A stretch of 64,000 nucleotides of DNA from Cryptomeria japonica (lineage: Eukaryota; Streptophyta; Pinopsida; Cupressales; Cupressaceae). This document shows positions 12,991 through 25,160 of this stretch, piece by piece. The position numbers and the translations under genes were made by a program. The DNA lies in the NCBI RefSeq assembly GCF_030272615.1, contig NC_081412.1, positions 39,066,911-39,130,910 of the forward strand. The letters run 5' to 3'. The notes beneath the pieces were generated by a model, which did not search any database, was not told the origin of the DNA, and saw nothing but the letters and a program-made list of their open reading frames with translations. Positions within the stretch are counted from its first letter, which is position 1; every line of letters begins with the position of its first letter.

Positions 12991-13179
12991 ATGAAACTTG
13001 CCCATTATTATGCTGTTGGCTTACTGGGATGAAGGTTGTGTGTGGGGGAGACAACGTGAGAATGACTGAGTTCTATTTTATGTCAATTTGCCCCAATTGT
13101 TTTTTGATCGCAGAGGTCGATGGGATGAAGAGGCGGGAATAATGTTTATCAAATGACTTGGTCTTTTTTTTTTAAGTTA

Positions 13180-13394
13180 TGCCCGCGGTCGTCGGAATTT
13201 CGACGAACGCAAGCACTTTTTCTAAAAAAACACAAATTTCATTGCTAGTTCCTTCTTCGTCGCAACCAAATGTTGAATTATCGTCGGAATTCCAATGAAT
13301 GTGGGCAATTTTTTCAAAAAAAAATCAAATTTGGTCACAATATACCTTCTTCGTCGGAAACCTCCGTTGGAATTTTAGGCCAAATGTATTAGTG
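13180..13394 (-). repeat. CACTA right terminus with subterminal repeats
   Basis: GTCGTCGGAATTTCGACGAA, ATCGTCGGAATTCC and TTCGTCGGAAACC motifs precede the inverted CACTA end (TATTAGTG at 13,387-13,394). They mirror the left terminus. Confidence 0.8.
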
Positions 13395-14560
13395 ACTTAA
13401 CTGAATTCAAACAATTAATTAAATAAATAAATCATATTTATTTAATTAACCCCCCTCTTGCATTTAAATAAATTAACATTTATTAAAATCCCATCTCTGA
13501 CATTTAAATAAATAAATATTTATTTGAATTCCTAATTCCCTCACCCACTTGCACTTTCTAGAAAATGCAAGTCGCATAATAACCCTTCTTCTAATCATGT
13601 CTAAACCCCTATTATTATCCTAATAACCCTCTAAGTGTTTGCACATTCTTAAACTAAGGGATTAGTGAATAGTCACTTCTCAAAATATCTAAGGCTCTTA
13701 CAAAGCATTAAAAGCCTTCTCCCTTACACAAGCTAACCCACATGTGTCTTTGACCAACCTAACCCACCTTTAAGCCTAGCAAATTCTCCCAGTGCCCTTG
13801 GTTAAATGATTATCCCTTAGCCTAACCATCCATGGTAACCCTCAGGTCCCCTCAAGCCTTAAATGCTTTGACCAATCTAACCCTTTAACCCTTGCACATT
13901 CCTTTACCCCTTGGATAAAATCTTTATATTCATTTACCTAACCTTAACCTAACCAACCATGGTAACCATTATGTCTCTTCAAGCATTTAATGCTTTGTTC
14001 TTCTACTCTCAAGCCTTCCCTTGTTGACACTTGTCAACATGTCATTGGTTTGAAGGGGAGCAGATGGATTGGGGATCACCACTTCCTCAACCAATCCTAA
14101 CCCTTCTTCAATCAACTCAATCTCAACCCCTCATTTGCCCATTTTCTCTATAAATAGGGCTCATTCCTTCATTGTTGTGGTCACACAAAGAAGAGTTATC
14201 CATGCATTGTTATTTTGTTTAGATTTTGAATGATTTGTATGATGTTTTATCCCTTCCACTAGTTGGAGTTGCTAGTTTACATTAAAACTTCATTTGCATC
14301 TTCATCCACACTTGACATAATCAATCATCTCCCATCCTCCATTTTAAATCCCTTTTTCTGCTAAGTACTCAAGCTGAGGGCATACTTCACATAGCAACAA
14401 GATTTTGGAGGGGAGGAGGGCAAGGAAGAGACATGGCATAGGGAGCATCATGGGGAAGTATTCATTTTATTTTGTTTATTTCCTAGATAGCTTCTTGTTT
14501 TCTAATCTTTCTTGTTATGTTTTGAAAGGGTTTGAGTTCATTATGTTTATGGTTGAGCAT
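13395..14560 (+). mobile_element. LTR-like sequence, right part (continuation of 2,551-2,714)
   Basis: This resumes the AATTAAATAAAT block region after the CACTA insertion, then has CTCACCCACTTGCACTTTCT, runs of CTAACC, and a TATA box (CTATAAATAG, 14,148-14,157). The order is the same as in 5,592-7,000. The boundary with internal sequence is uncertain. Confidence 0.45.
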
Positions 14561-17500
14561 GCCATTTAAATGATCTCATATTGGTTTTCCATTATTCCCC
14601 AATCCCATCCAATGGTTGAAAAAGATCCTATCTCCTTAGAATCCCATGATGATCCCCTTATATCTTTCCATTTATTCCAAGATGATCCCCTTCCATCTCA
14701 AGAGCAAAGCATCCTTCCAAATCCCATTCCTAATCCACTTCCTAAGCAAGATCACGATGCCTCTTACACTTTTTCAAGTTATCCTATTCAAAGTGAAGAG
14801 TCAAACACCCTTCCTACTCTATCCAATGGTCCTCTTCCATGCCAAGATAAAAGTATCCCTTTATTCCCTTGTCAGAATTCTCCATGTTTACCTCAAGAGT
14901 CCATCATGCCTATAAATCCCTCTCACGATCCTTTCATTCCTTGCAAGCCACCTCCACCTCAAAATGGACTTGTCTCTAGCATCAAAAGTAAGAAGAAACC
15001 CTTTGTTAAAAAGATCTTCCAAAGGATACATTATCAAAGAAAAGGGTTAGACATTCATGAACAAGGTATATTAGAACCCCCTGATATAAAATAAAATCTT
15101 GATTATAATGGATACATTGCTCACTCTCAAGATATTGGCATCCCTCATAAATCCTACATTTCTCTAGTTAAAACCAAACACACACCTTCCAGATCCTCCA
15201 AATCTATTTTGGGTCCCTATATACCATAATCAAAGCCTTCAAACATTTCATCTATCTTGGGTCCTGATATCCCTCCATCTCCTATCCATGTTACCCCTAA
15301 CTTTCAATCCACTAACCTTACCGTAAGTCAAGATCAACAAAGGAACACATCTTTGAGAACCTTTCAAAAACCTACCCACATGAACTCTCCATATCATTCA
15401 TTTCCATCCATGAATCCTAATGCCATTTGAAGCAACTTGGATGCCAAGCATAGAATTCCAATATTCAAAATCCCACATGAATCAAAGGATCAACATGTCC
15501 CATATAATCGACATGCAAAAACAAAGAAAAAATTGATCCAAAAAGAAAAAGAAATGTCCAAAAGGCCACAAAGCCCACAAAGAAAGAAGAAAAGTCAAAA
15601 TTTGTATGGCTTCCTAAGTCTTACATCAGGCCAATGCGTTCTAAAGTAACACAAAACAATGAAAAATCAAGAACCATGTGGATTCCCAAGTCGCTTGTAC
15701 AAGACTTGCACACTAAAGAAAAATCAAAATTGGCATTCAAGTTTGCTACCCTAGCTTCTGCCTCATCCATTATCCTAAAATCTTTGTTACCTCTTTCATC
15801 CATTTTGGCTCCTTATGTCCTAAAATCCACATTGACCTTTCCATCAAAATTACAAACTCCAAAATCCATTATTCCTCCCTCATTCCATCACCCTTCAAGG
15901 TGTGTGCCAATGTTGACCATGCCAACATCTCCATCCACTCGTGCACCAGTCTTCCAATATCCCATCTACTATCCAACAGCTATGTTCTATCCTTCCATCC
16001 CTCTTATCTAATCCTTTGCATAAATCTTTATAACCTTTCCATCTTATCATCCATTTCATCTCCCTTTACCAATCACCATATCGACATCTTTGAGCATACC
16101 TTCTATAGCTATGGATCGTTATAGAATATATTTTAGGGGTACTACCCAAAGAACTGCTTGATTCCTGAGTCATATCTCCTATCATGTATCCATTATCTTC
16201 CAAAAAGAAAAAGAAAAGGGAAAAAATGAAAAACAAAAAAAGAAAAGAAAAAAATGAAAAAAAGAGAAAAATAAAAGAAAAATAAGTAAAGAGAAAAATA
16301 AATTCATCCGTGTGTGAAAACCACTTCGGTGGCGCCTTGGGCAAGTACCATGATGAAAACTTGGCAAACACGCGTTCTACGTAATCCATTATCTTCTTGC
16401 ACTATTCACTGGGGCAAGTTCCATCCATGTTATTTTATCTGCCACATCCATCTATTATCCCTTAGCCTCCATTATCCTTCATCCTCCACTACCCTTCATT
16501 CGCCCTATATCCATACATACCCCTTTTCCACCTTTGATCTTGACAAGGTTAAGGATCTTTATAGGCTTTGTGTGCCCTATCTATTGCACTTGATCCACAC
16601 CCTTTAGCTCTTATCCATTATTTTGTCCATCGCTTGCTTTTGTCTTTCATTACCACCTTTGATCTTCTTCATCCTAGATCCAAATCTATTCGTTGATCTT
16701 GATCCAAATTAAGGACAAAATGTAAAAAACCTCTTGACATGCTCATTTCTTCAGACCATATGACATTCGTTACACCATATCCTTGCTTTATATTGCTATA
16801 TCTGGTCCCTTTGCTTGGATTAACATGTTATCCTATTAAGAGGCAGTCCTTGAAAATCACATAAGTCTCTACCATATTTCACTTATCCATTCCTACCCGG
16901 TTTGTTCATTCACCCACTCAAAATCCCTTTTACCTTGCTAGGCACTAGGGGCAAATAGAAAAAAATCATAAAATATCTTGGAAAAATCTTAAAAATCGTA
17001 AAATGTCCTGAAAAAATCATAAAAAATGTAAAATGTCCTGAAAAAATCATAAAAATAAAAAAATGTCTGGAAAAAATCTGAAAAAATCCTAAAAATCCTA
17101 AAATATGTAATAAACATTGCGACGACGCACACTTCAAACAAGCATGCAGATTTTCACTAAAATGAACTCATTATGTGACGAGATTATGATTGAGCAAACA
17201 TAACAACACCTTATCGACTTATCAAAACCAAACACATTACTTTTGAACAAAAATCATTCGACATGAAACATATTGTTTGTTTGTTTGCTTATTTTCTTTT
17301 GATTGTTTTTTATTTCCTTTTTGGTGACATGTACTTTAGCTTTTCCGAGATGTCTTTGACTAGAGATTTTATCTCCAAGATGCCTTTGACTAGAAAGGTG
17401 AGGATGTGGCATGTTCACTTGTTTGGTGCTTGTGGATTGTTCCTTAGTAATATGATGACTTGTCTTAGGACATGATCATTTAAGATCATCGAGGACATAA

Positions 17501-18195
17501 TAGTCTGATGCAAACTAAGACAATCCTTCTTGTCTGATGTGTTTTCTTTCACGCAATTGGTATGACGATTCATTTGGGTCTTACTCATATCTAGATGAGT
17601 TTTATCCTTTTGCTTAATAAACTCGATGATGACTTTAACACTTCAAAAGAACAAGACTTCTCATCACTTTCATATCCATCTTTCTCATTTCTCATTCTTC
17701 TTTCTCATCATTTTTCTCTTTTCATCACCCCTTTTCATATCTCTTTTTTGTAATTTTTTTTCTTCATCTTCTTCATTCTTTTCAATGCAGCAAGATAAAT
17801 CAAATGCTTTATCCAACTGATGCATGTATCTGAATCTTCAATCACTTTATCAATCAACATGCGTTATCATCAATCCCTATTAGCTTAATCAATTTAATCA
17901 ACTTATCAACCTAGCTATACTATTCATTTTCATCAATTATTCAGTTACGCCTCATCAACTTTGCATTTCCATCAAATGCACTTTTCAACTTAATCACTCG
18001 TGCAATATCAATTATCCTATCTCCTTTCCATAATCTATTGAGAGATCAATCTCCATCAATTTGTTTGATCAATCTCTCAAGGGGGCATAACCAATCAATC
18101 ATCACCCTTACTAGGATATCTCTGGGGTATGTATCAGTTAATTTTTTTCCTTTGAAACAATGTGACATGTTGCATTGTCTCAAAGAGAGGCAAAA
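14561..18195 (+). mobile_element. Internal region of a decayed LTR retroelement
   Basis: This is a long pyrimidine-rich stretch without reverse transcriptase or integrase homology. A 174-codon frame (14,570-15,094) is rich in Pro, Ser, Gln and His with a basic tail, matches nothing I recognise, and may be gag-derived or chance. Below it lie an A-rich low-complexity tract (16,200-16,300) and a minisatellite (16,958-17,105). The region ends in a purine-rich tract (AAAGAGAGGCAAAA) directly before the TGTAGACAC start of an LTR, as a polypurine tract should. It is old with many breaks. Confidence 0.4.
16958..17105. repeat. A-rich minisatellite
   Basis: There are four to five imperfect copies of a roughly 30-base unit around CTGAAAAAATCATAAAAA and GTAAAATGTC. 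Confidence 0.7.
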
Positions 18196-18900
18196 TGTAG
18201 ACACACAAATTTTGATTTAAATATCCTCTTATTTAATCTCAATTTTCCAATCATTATCAGGTGGATCCATTATTTATTAATCTTATTTTCTATTATATTC
18301 ATCCATAATATTATTCATTTTCTCCATTATTCCATTAAATCCATTATATCAAAATATATTCTATTATTCATCCATTTAATAACATATATTCCATTTTATT
18401 CATTTTTAAATAGAACCATTCTCCAAAAATCCTACATATCAAGTGCATCCCCTATTTATCATTTTCCACTCTTACCCATTTCATCCACCTAATAAATGTG
18501 GGATAAACACTAACATCTCCTATCCAATCTTTTATCTCACATTCGCCCTACAACTTGAATCCACCCCGAGGATATCTATAAAAACCCAACCGCTCTTTCA
18601 TTTGGGACCATCTAGCAATCCATCAAATTAATCCATCATCTATATCTTTCAATCTCTTGCATATCTTGCTTGTTTCAATCTTTCTCATTTCCAAGCATAG
18701 TTAGTTCATTCTTGCATTAATCTTTCAAAATCTCCGTTCTTCATAGCATCTTGTGTAGTGCTTTTGAGAGCATCTATTTCAAACACAAGACTTTGATAGA
18801 TAGGAGTGCAATAGGGTAAAAAATCCATTTGCATGCATGTGTGCTTTAATAGTTCATTTTGTTTTGCATGTGTGTGTTTATTGCAGGAACTCCATTGTTT
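18196..18900 (+). mobile_element. LTR-like sequence directly upstream of the PPR gene
   Basis: It starts TGTAGACACACAAATTTTGA after a purine tract. A TATA box (CTATAAAAAC, 18,576-18,585) lies 430 bases before the best start codon of the DYW gene. A pyrimidine tract plus TTATTGCAG near 18,887 resembles a 3' splice site. The right edge is not resolved. If it is an LTR, it may supply the promoter of the neighbouring gene. Confidence 0.45.
18576..18585 (+). promoter_or_regulatory. TATA box
   Basis: CTATAAAAAC within LTR-like sequence upstream of the PPR gene. It is the only convincing TATA element in the 700 bases before the reading frame. Confidence 0.4.
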
Positions 18901-18911
18901 GATGTTGAATC

Positions 18912-21662
18912 TTGTGCCATAAGATCTCAGATTCTATTTTCTCATCTACATATACAAATATCATTATTATTATTACAATTTATTTTAAATCTAATAACAT
19001 TACAATGCCACTAAAATGGGAAGAACGTAAAAAGTTAACCACTGTCGTGGAGAAAGGCGACGACAGTGTTAATAGACAAAAACAATGCACATTTCTTACC
19101 CTCATTTACAATCATAAAATTTCAATGCCATCGACTCCCAATCTGAGTCTTACTCTCTCAGCTTTACTTAGAGAAGCTCGGTTGAAAGAGGCACTACACA
19201 TTTTACTCACCACTCCAAACCCCGCTGTAAACTCTTCTATATATCTTCAACTATTGCAGAATTGCATTTCCAAGAAAGCTCTTTCAGAGGGTAAACAAAT
19301 CCACTCATACATCGCTCATGGCGGATTTGTTTTTGCTACAGACACATTATTTCAAAATAACGTTATAAATATGTATGTCAAGTGTGGAAGTTTAGCGGAT
19401 GCACGCGAATTGTTTGACCAAATGACTAAACGAGATGTCTTCTCATGGAATATCATAATCGCAGCTTACAGAAGAAATGGATGTACTCATGAGGCATTGA
19501 CTGTCTTTCACCAAATGCAACAAACAGGCACCCAACCCGATCAGTTCACCTTTGCTAGCATTCTTCCAGCCTGTGCGAAAATAAAAGATATGGAAAAAGG
19601 AATGGAAATCCATCAAAATATAATTGAAATGGGGATTTTGTCCGATGTTGTCGCAAATGCCTTGTTGGACATGTATGTGAAATGTGGAAACATAGACAAA
19701 GCACGTAAACTGTTTGACAATATACCTCAAAAAAATGTTGTGTTATGGACTGCAATGATTGCAGGATATGCACAAATTGGATTTTATGACGAGGCTTTAA
19801 AGCTTTTCAAAGAAATGCCTCACAGAGATGTGATTTCATGGAATGTAATGATTGCAGGGTATGCACAAAATGGGTTGGTTGAAAAGGCTTTAGAAACTTT
19901 TAAGCAAATGCAATTGGCAGGTGTAAAGCCCATCCCCACAACCTTTGCCAGCATCCTCCCAGGCTGTGCGAAAACGGGAACTTTGCAACAGGGAATGACC
20001 ATCCATCAGAGTATAATCGAGTGCGGATACTTGTCAGATGTTGTGATTGCTAGTGCCCTGGTAGACATGTATGCAAAATGTAGAAGAGTACACACGGCAT
20101 ATAAACTGTTTAAGAAAATGCCACAGAGAAATGTGGTTTCATGGAATGTGATTATTGCAGGATATGCACAAAATGGGTTTTTCAAAAGGGCCTTGGAAAC
20201 TTTTAAGCAAATGAAGTTGGAAGGTATTAAGCCAGACTCCACAACGTTTGCCAGCATCCTCTCAGCTTGTGCGAAAATGGGATATGTGGAACAGGGTATG
20301 GACATTCATCAAAGTGCAATTGAAAATGGATTTTTGTCAGATGTTATAGTTACCAGTGCCCTGGTAGACATGTATGCAAAGTGTGGAAGTGTACATATGG
20401 CATATGAACTGTTTGAGAAACTTCCTCAAAGAAATGTGATCTCATGGAATGCAATGATTTCAGGATATGCCCAAAATGGGTTTGCTGAAAAGGCTTTGGA
20501 AACTTTTAAGCAAATGCAATTCGAAGGTGTAAATCCAGACTCCACAACTCTTGCTAGTATCCTCCCAGCCTGTGCCAAAATGGGAGCTTTGAAGCAGGGC
20601 AAGATCATCCATCAAATCATTATTGAAATTGGATTTTTGTCAGATGTTGTAATCGTTAGTGCCCTGATAGACATGTATGCAAAATGTGGAAGCATAGACA
20701 TGGCACGCGAAATGTTTGAAAAAATGCCGCAAAGAAACGTGATCTCATGGAATGTTATGATCGCAGGCTATGCACAAAATGGCTTTTGCAAGGATGCTCT
20801 CAAACTTTTTGAACTAATGAAGCACTCTGGAACATACCCTGACCATGTAAGCTTCACGTGTGTTTTATTAGCATGCAGCCATGTAGGCTTAGTGGAAGAG
20901 GGTTGTAAATACTTCAATGCCATGGGTGACTCTTACTGTATAACTCCTACAATTAATCATTATATGTGTGTAGTTGACCTCCTTGGTCGTGCTGGCTATC
21001 TTGAGGAAACGTTAAACTTTATCATCAAAATGCCAGTTAAACCTATGGTGGTTGTGTGGACATGCTTGCTTGGTGCCTGTAGAGCGCATAAGAATATAGG
21101 TCTAGGAGTATTTGCTGCAACTCTTCTTTTCGAGCTGGATCCTAAAAATGCTGGAATTTATGTTCTTCTTTCAAACATCTATGCCGATGCGAAGAGGCGG
21201 CACGAGGTTCAAATGGTAAGGAAATTGATGAAAGATAGAGGAATTAATAAGGTACCTGGATGTAGTTGGATTGAAGACCATAAAATGGTACATGTTTTCT
21301 GTGCAGGAGACAGATCACATCCACAGACAGAAGAAATCTATGCAAAATTGGAGAAATTGTCTTGGGAGCTGAAGGTAGCAGGGTATATTCCAGATTCAAA
21401 ACATGCACTGAATGATGTGGAGGCGGAGGAAAAAGAATTATTTCTTAGCCACCATAGTGAAAAGCTGGCAATTGCATTTGGATTGTTAAACGCTTCCCCA
21501 GGAACAACTATTAGAATTGTCAAGAACCTTCGAGTATGTGTTGACTGTCACATTGCAACCAAGTTTATCTCCAAGATTGTTGGAAGACAAATTATTGTGA
21601 GAGATGCTAACCGGTTTCATTATTTCAAACAAGGACAATGTTCCTGTGGAGATTACTGGTGA
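18912..21662 (+). CDS. PPR protein, PLS class with DYW domain (organelle C-to-U RNA editing factor)
   Basis: An intact intronless frame of 916 codons. Such proteins bind one or a few sites in mitochondrial or plastid transcripts and deaminate a specific C. The frame shows P motifs of the SWN(V/A)MIAGYAQNG type starting near residues 176, 307, 408, 509 and 610, each followed by L (FASILPACAKMG) and S (ALVDMYAKCGS) motifs. E/E+ regions span about 644-783, and a DYW deaminase domain starts at PGCSWIE (782). Active-site HSE is 848-850, zinc ligands C876/C879 form the VCVDCH motif, and C910/C912 lie in the terminal CSCGDYW. The start is uncertain: Met1, Met32 (19,005) or Met72 (19,125); residues 1-31 are Ile-rich and may be untranslated. 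Two related pseudogenes lie at 29,018 and 53,509. No targeting peptide is obvious. Confidence 0.9.
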   Translation: MCHKISDSIFSSTYTNIIIIITIYFKSNNITMPLKWEERKKLTTVVEKGDDSVNRQKQCTFLTLIYNHKISMPSTPNLSLTLSALLREARLKEALHILLTTPNPAVNSSIYLQLLQNCISKKALSEGKQIHSYIAHGGFVFATDTLFQNNVINMYVKCGSLADARELFDQMTKRDVFSWNIIIAAYRRNGCTHEALTVFHQMQQTGTQPDQFTFASILPACAKIKDMEKGMEIHQNIIEMGILSDVVANALLDMYVKCGNIDKARKLFDNIPQKNVVLWTAMIAGYAQIGFYDEALKLFKEMPHRDVISWNVMIAGYAQNGLVEKALETFKQMQLAGVKPIPTTFASILPGCAKTGTLQQGMTIHQSIIECGYLSDVVIASALVDMYAKCRRVHTAYKLFKKMPQRNVVSWNVIIAGYAQNGFFKRALETFKQMKLEGIKPDSTTFASILSACAKMGYVEQGMDIHQSAIENGFLSDVIVTSALVDMYAKCGSVHMAYELFEKLPQRNVISWNAMISGYAQNGFAEKALETFKQMQFEGVNPDSTTLASILPACAKMGALKQGKIIHQIIIEIGFLSDVVIVSALIDMYAKCGSIDMAREMFEKMPQRNVISWNVMIAGYAQNGFCKDALKLFELMKHSGTYPDHVSFTCVLLACSHVGLVEEGCKYFNAMGDSYCITPTINHYMCVVDLLGRAGYLEETLNFIIKMPVKPMVVVWTCLLGACRAHKNIGLGVFAATLLFELDPKNAGIYVLLSNIYADAKRRHEVQMVRKLMKDRGINKVPGCSWIEDHKMVHVFCAGDRSHPQTEEIYAKLEKLSWELKVAGYIPDSKHALNDVEAEEKELFLSHHSEKLAIAFGLLNASPGTTIRIVKNLRVCVDCHIATKFISKIVGRQIIVRDANRFHYFKQGQCSCGDYW

Positions 21663-22265
21663 TTCTAAAGGAAGCAATCCGCAACCATAGGCTTGTACTA
21701 TAACGATGTGCACCTTGTCAGATCTGCGGTCATAAAGAATAGATGAGGTTTGATTTCCAGTTTTTCAGAAGTGCTATTGTCCAAGTATATGGAGATCTAG
21801 ACCATGCTTTTTGATTTATAAAATCAGATCTATAGTATGCAATGTGCTTTTCTTCCAAATACTGGTGATGGTGAGAATGGGAAAAAATGCAAGAGAGTAA
21901 TGAAAGGAGTACAGCGAAAGATCCTTGGATAACAGGGTGTGAGGAGTATGACCATATCCTTGGATAACAGGGAGTGAGAAGGATTATCAACTCAATGCTT
22001 TAAGGTGATGCAGAGAGTATCTCTTAGTGTTTTTAACTCCAAAATCTGTCATTCCTATGGTTCTTTTGTCTGGATTGGTTGTACTATTTTGGGACTGAGT
22101 TACGCATTGTATATGAAATGTACATGTTCATGTAGATTTTGTCTTTTAAGGTTCTTTCACATCTCTCCCTTTGTGTGAGAGTTAACATATTTTGTGAACT
22201 CAAGTTCGTAATCATTTAATTGAAATTTATTGTTTTTAATTTAGAAATATATTATTAATATTTAT
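21663..22265 (+). other. 3' flank of the PPR gene
   Basis: No gene. A short direct repeat, ATCCTTGGATAACAGGG, occurs at about 21,921 and 21,956. Presumably this is untranslated region and spacer. Confidence 0.5.
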
Positions 22266-22661
22266 CAAGGTTGCACGGGTACAGGGGTACTTGGAGACGT
22301 CGGAGACACTGGTACGGGTACGGCTATTTTTTCAAAATAGGAGATAGGGGTACTTGGAGGCGCCAATTTGTTTTTTAATATAATTTAATAATTTATAGAA
22401 AATCTGAAAATGTAATGACATTGAACTTACAAAACAAGAATTTCAATTAACATTCAACATTAACTTCGAAGTTTAGGTACATAAATGTGAAATGAGTCAA
22501 ATCAAAATGTCATACAATCATTGTGTCAAAGTTTCAAACTGATTAGTGATTACATATTGAAAATTCAAAATACTAAATAGTTTGATAAGCAGCGAGTTGA
22601 TACAGTGATACGCAAACAAAAAGCTGAAAACAAAAATTATAAAACTTATATCTATCATCTA

Positions 22662-24780
22662 CTATTCTATGCCATGATCATCCATATCATAATCAAGGTC
22701 CTCATCTATGAGGCTCTCCAAATAGTCATCACTCTCAATTTCAAGTTCCTCTGATGGTAGAATAACAGGGGGTAAATCAACTAGTCCATCTGCTTCAACC
22801 ACTTCATCCAAAATGGCCGCAACTTCTCCATCAGGTGAAATTTGATCCCATTTTGCTGAAGGACCGTCATTGTATCTAAGGTCTACACGAGAGAGAAGAC
22901 GAAGTGAGCTATGAATGTACACCAGGTTCTCTACTTCCTTTGATCCTAATTGGTTCCTCTTTAGGGAATGAATGAACCCATAAGTACTCCAATTTCTCTC
23001 ACAAGATGAAGAGCTGGCTATTTGTGAGAGCAATCGTATTGCAAATGATTGCAATTCAAGGGCTTCACTTCCATGGTTCCACCACCACTCTATAGGGTCT
23101 TTCTTTGCTCTCATATCATATATAGCTTCCATGGAACCAAAATCATCTCTCCCACGAGAAAACTTATTCCATTGAGTCCTCAAAACTGAAGCATTCTCAC
23201 CTTGGCCATAAATCTTTTTAACCGCTGCCCAAAATCCCTTCATTACCTCTCTACCCTGATTTGGAGCCCTCTTTTTGGTCACTTCTATGTCATACCATTT
23301 AGGATTAAGGCATAGGCCACACAACGAAGAGGTGTGTTAAGTTTGTTCCACCTTCCATGTAACTTTTCCTCTATCAAAGGATATAGAGAAATATCTTTTG
23401 CATCTGCTATCTTCTTGACTTGTTCACACATGGAATCTATTGTTTCATAAACCTCTCCCAAACATGTCATGTTTGAATTTGCAAATCTGATCACCTCACA
23501 TATGGGCTTAATAAAGTCCACAACAAACTTAATATCAACCCAAGAATACTGATCAAGGACCATACCTCTCACCTCAACCGCAATATCTGATGTAGATTGC
23601 TTCCAAGTTGCCCATGCATCACTAACAACTATGGAACACAAAGCTCCTTTGACTTCACAAAGGCGGTCAAGAAGAATGAAGTAAGATGCAAAACGTGTAT
23701 CAACAAGTTTGAGAAGTTCCACCTTGGCAAAGTTACGATAAATAGCTTGTGTGTGGTGATTGTTCCATATGAACATTTGTATTTTCCCTCCTTTCTCTAT
23801 GAGATCTGTAATCCATTGGAACTTGCTAATATCTTTGAGTGCATTATTCAACGAATGCACACAACATGGTGTCCAAAATATCTGCCTGTACGTTTTTTGC
23901 ACCAACATGCCTGCTACTTTACAAACAGGGGCAATATCAGTAACAACTAGGACTACATGTGATGCTCCCACCTCCTCAATGCTGTCACATAACTGGTTAT
24001 GAAAAAATTTTGCTTTTTTTTCTTCCCTTGAACAATCTATTGCCTTCAAAAAATAAGGCCCTTTGCTACATGTTACCATGATATTAAGTAGTGGACGATT
24101 CCTAACATCCGTTTACCCATCCATCACAATACTACATCCTTCTGTAGCCCACACTCTTTTCATGGTGCGGTTTGTTCCTCTAATCGAGTTTTTTCTTTAT
24201 TGACTAGAGTAGTGCAAAGCTTTGTATATCCAGGTGGTTTATACCCTGCTGGTGCATTGTTGATCACTTGGACCATCTCTCCATAGAAAGGTGAATGAGC
24301 AACATTAAATAGTATTCCATTTGCATAGAAAAATCGTGCAATCGCTGCATCAACTGCTTCTCGATCTTACACATCAAACAATCTTCCAATGGGGTTTGAG
24401 TTGCCAATGTGTGATCTTTTGTGAGCATGTTCACTTGTTTCATCTCTTGAAGTTATATCCACCTTCGAGTCTCTATTAAAACTTCCAGCTGTAGTAGTTG
24501 CCCCTGTTGTTGAAGCATGAGAGCTTCACATAGAAACTTTACCATCAACCCTTTCTTATTCCCTCACAACATCATATCATTCCGACTCATTTTGACAACC
24601 TTCAACACCGTTTCCTGGTTGGTGAAGGAAATGAGTTCTCACCCTAGTGTAGGTGCCTTTCCAATGCAATGGACAAAGTTTATAATAGATAGTGGTTGTT
24701 CCACCTGTTCCTTTTGGCCCCAGAACTCGGTCAACATACTTCCATAGTGGGTACAAGCCTTGCCTTCCTCCACCCAACAT
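22662..24780 (-). pseudogene. hAT transposase (BED finger, DUF659-like core, dimerization domain), broken
   Basis: In order: a BED-type finger (LWKYVDRVLGPKGTGGTTTI, then THFLHQPG) at about 24,580-24,780, degraded at its second Cys/His set; a DUF659-like catalytic core (23,300-24,140) with VVTDIAPVCKVAG and WTPCCVHSLNNALKD; and the hAT C-terminal dimerization region (22,919-23,102) with SSSSCERNWSTYGFIHSLKR, followed by an acidic tail. Frame breaks separate BED from core and core from dimerization region (near 23,300). The conserved MDGW phrase just upstream of 24,079 carries a stop in place of Trp. The enzyme is therefore inactive. Confidence 0.85.
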
Positions 24781-24889
24781 TCTACATGGAAAATAAAATA
24801 AAATAAATCAGATTTGACAGAAAATTAATCACTGAATAAAATAAAAAAATATCAAAGATTTGAGTCAATTTAAATTTTGACATTTGTTA

Positions 24890-25160
24890 GATTTATTAAC
24901 AATTTAACAGTATCTTAAATTTAAAATACTGTTAAAAAATTTAAGATACAGTGATACTCATACTGTCAATAAACTAGAATATCACGATATTAACTGTTAT
25001 TTTATTAAATTATTAACTATCAGTTTACTGTTCTTAAATTAATTTTTTTAATAAACTGAACATTTTAATTTATTAACAATATGAAGTTCATACTGTTAAT
25101 AAATTAAAATATCCGGTTTATGTTAATTTAGTAAATTAACAGTAAACAGTAAATTAACTG
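24890..25160. repeat. ACTGTTA / TAACAGT motif cluster
   Basis: An AT-rich stretch in the hAT 5' region repeats TAACAGT, ACTGTTA and TACTGTTAATAA in both orientations at least eight times. It could be a binding-site array or foldback-prone filler. Confidence 0.5.

Noticed and set aside
14570-15094. Host gene for a Pro/Ser-rich protein
   Set aside because: It lies in retroelement-like internal sequence, has no recognisable domain and has low-complexity composition. Kept only as part of the mobile element.
16958-17105. CRISPR-like repeat
   Set aside because: Repeats are contiguous and imperfect with no unique spacers, and the genome is eukaryotic.
19443-20608. Minus-strand frames across the PPR gene
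   Set aside because: Repeated shadow frames of the 303-bp modules, with no independent coding signal.
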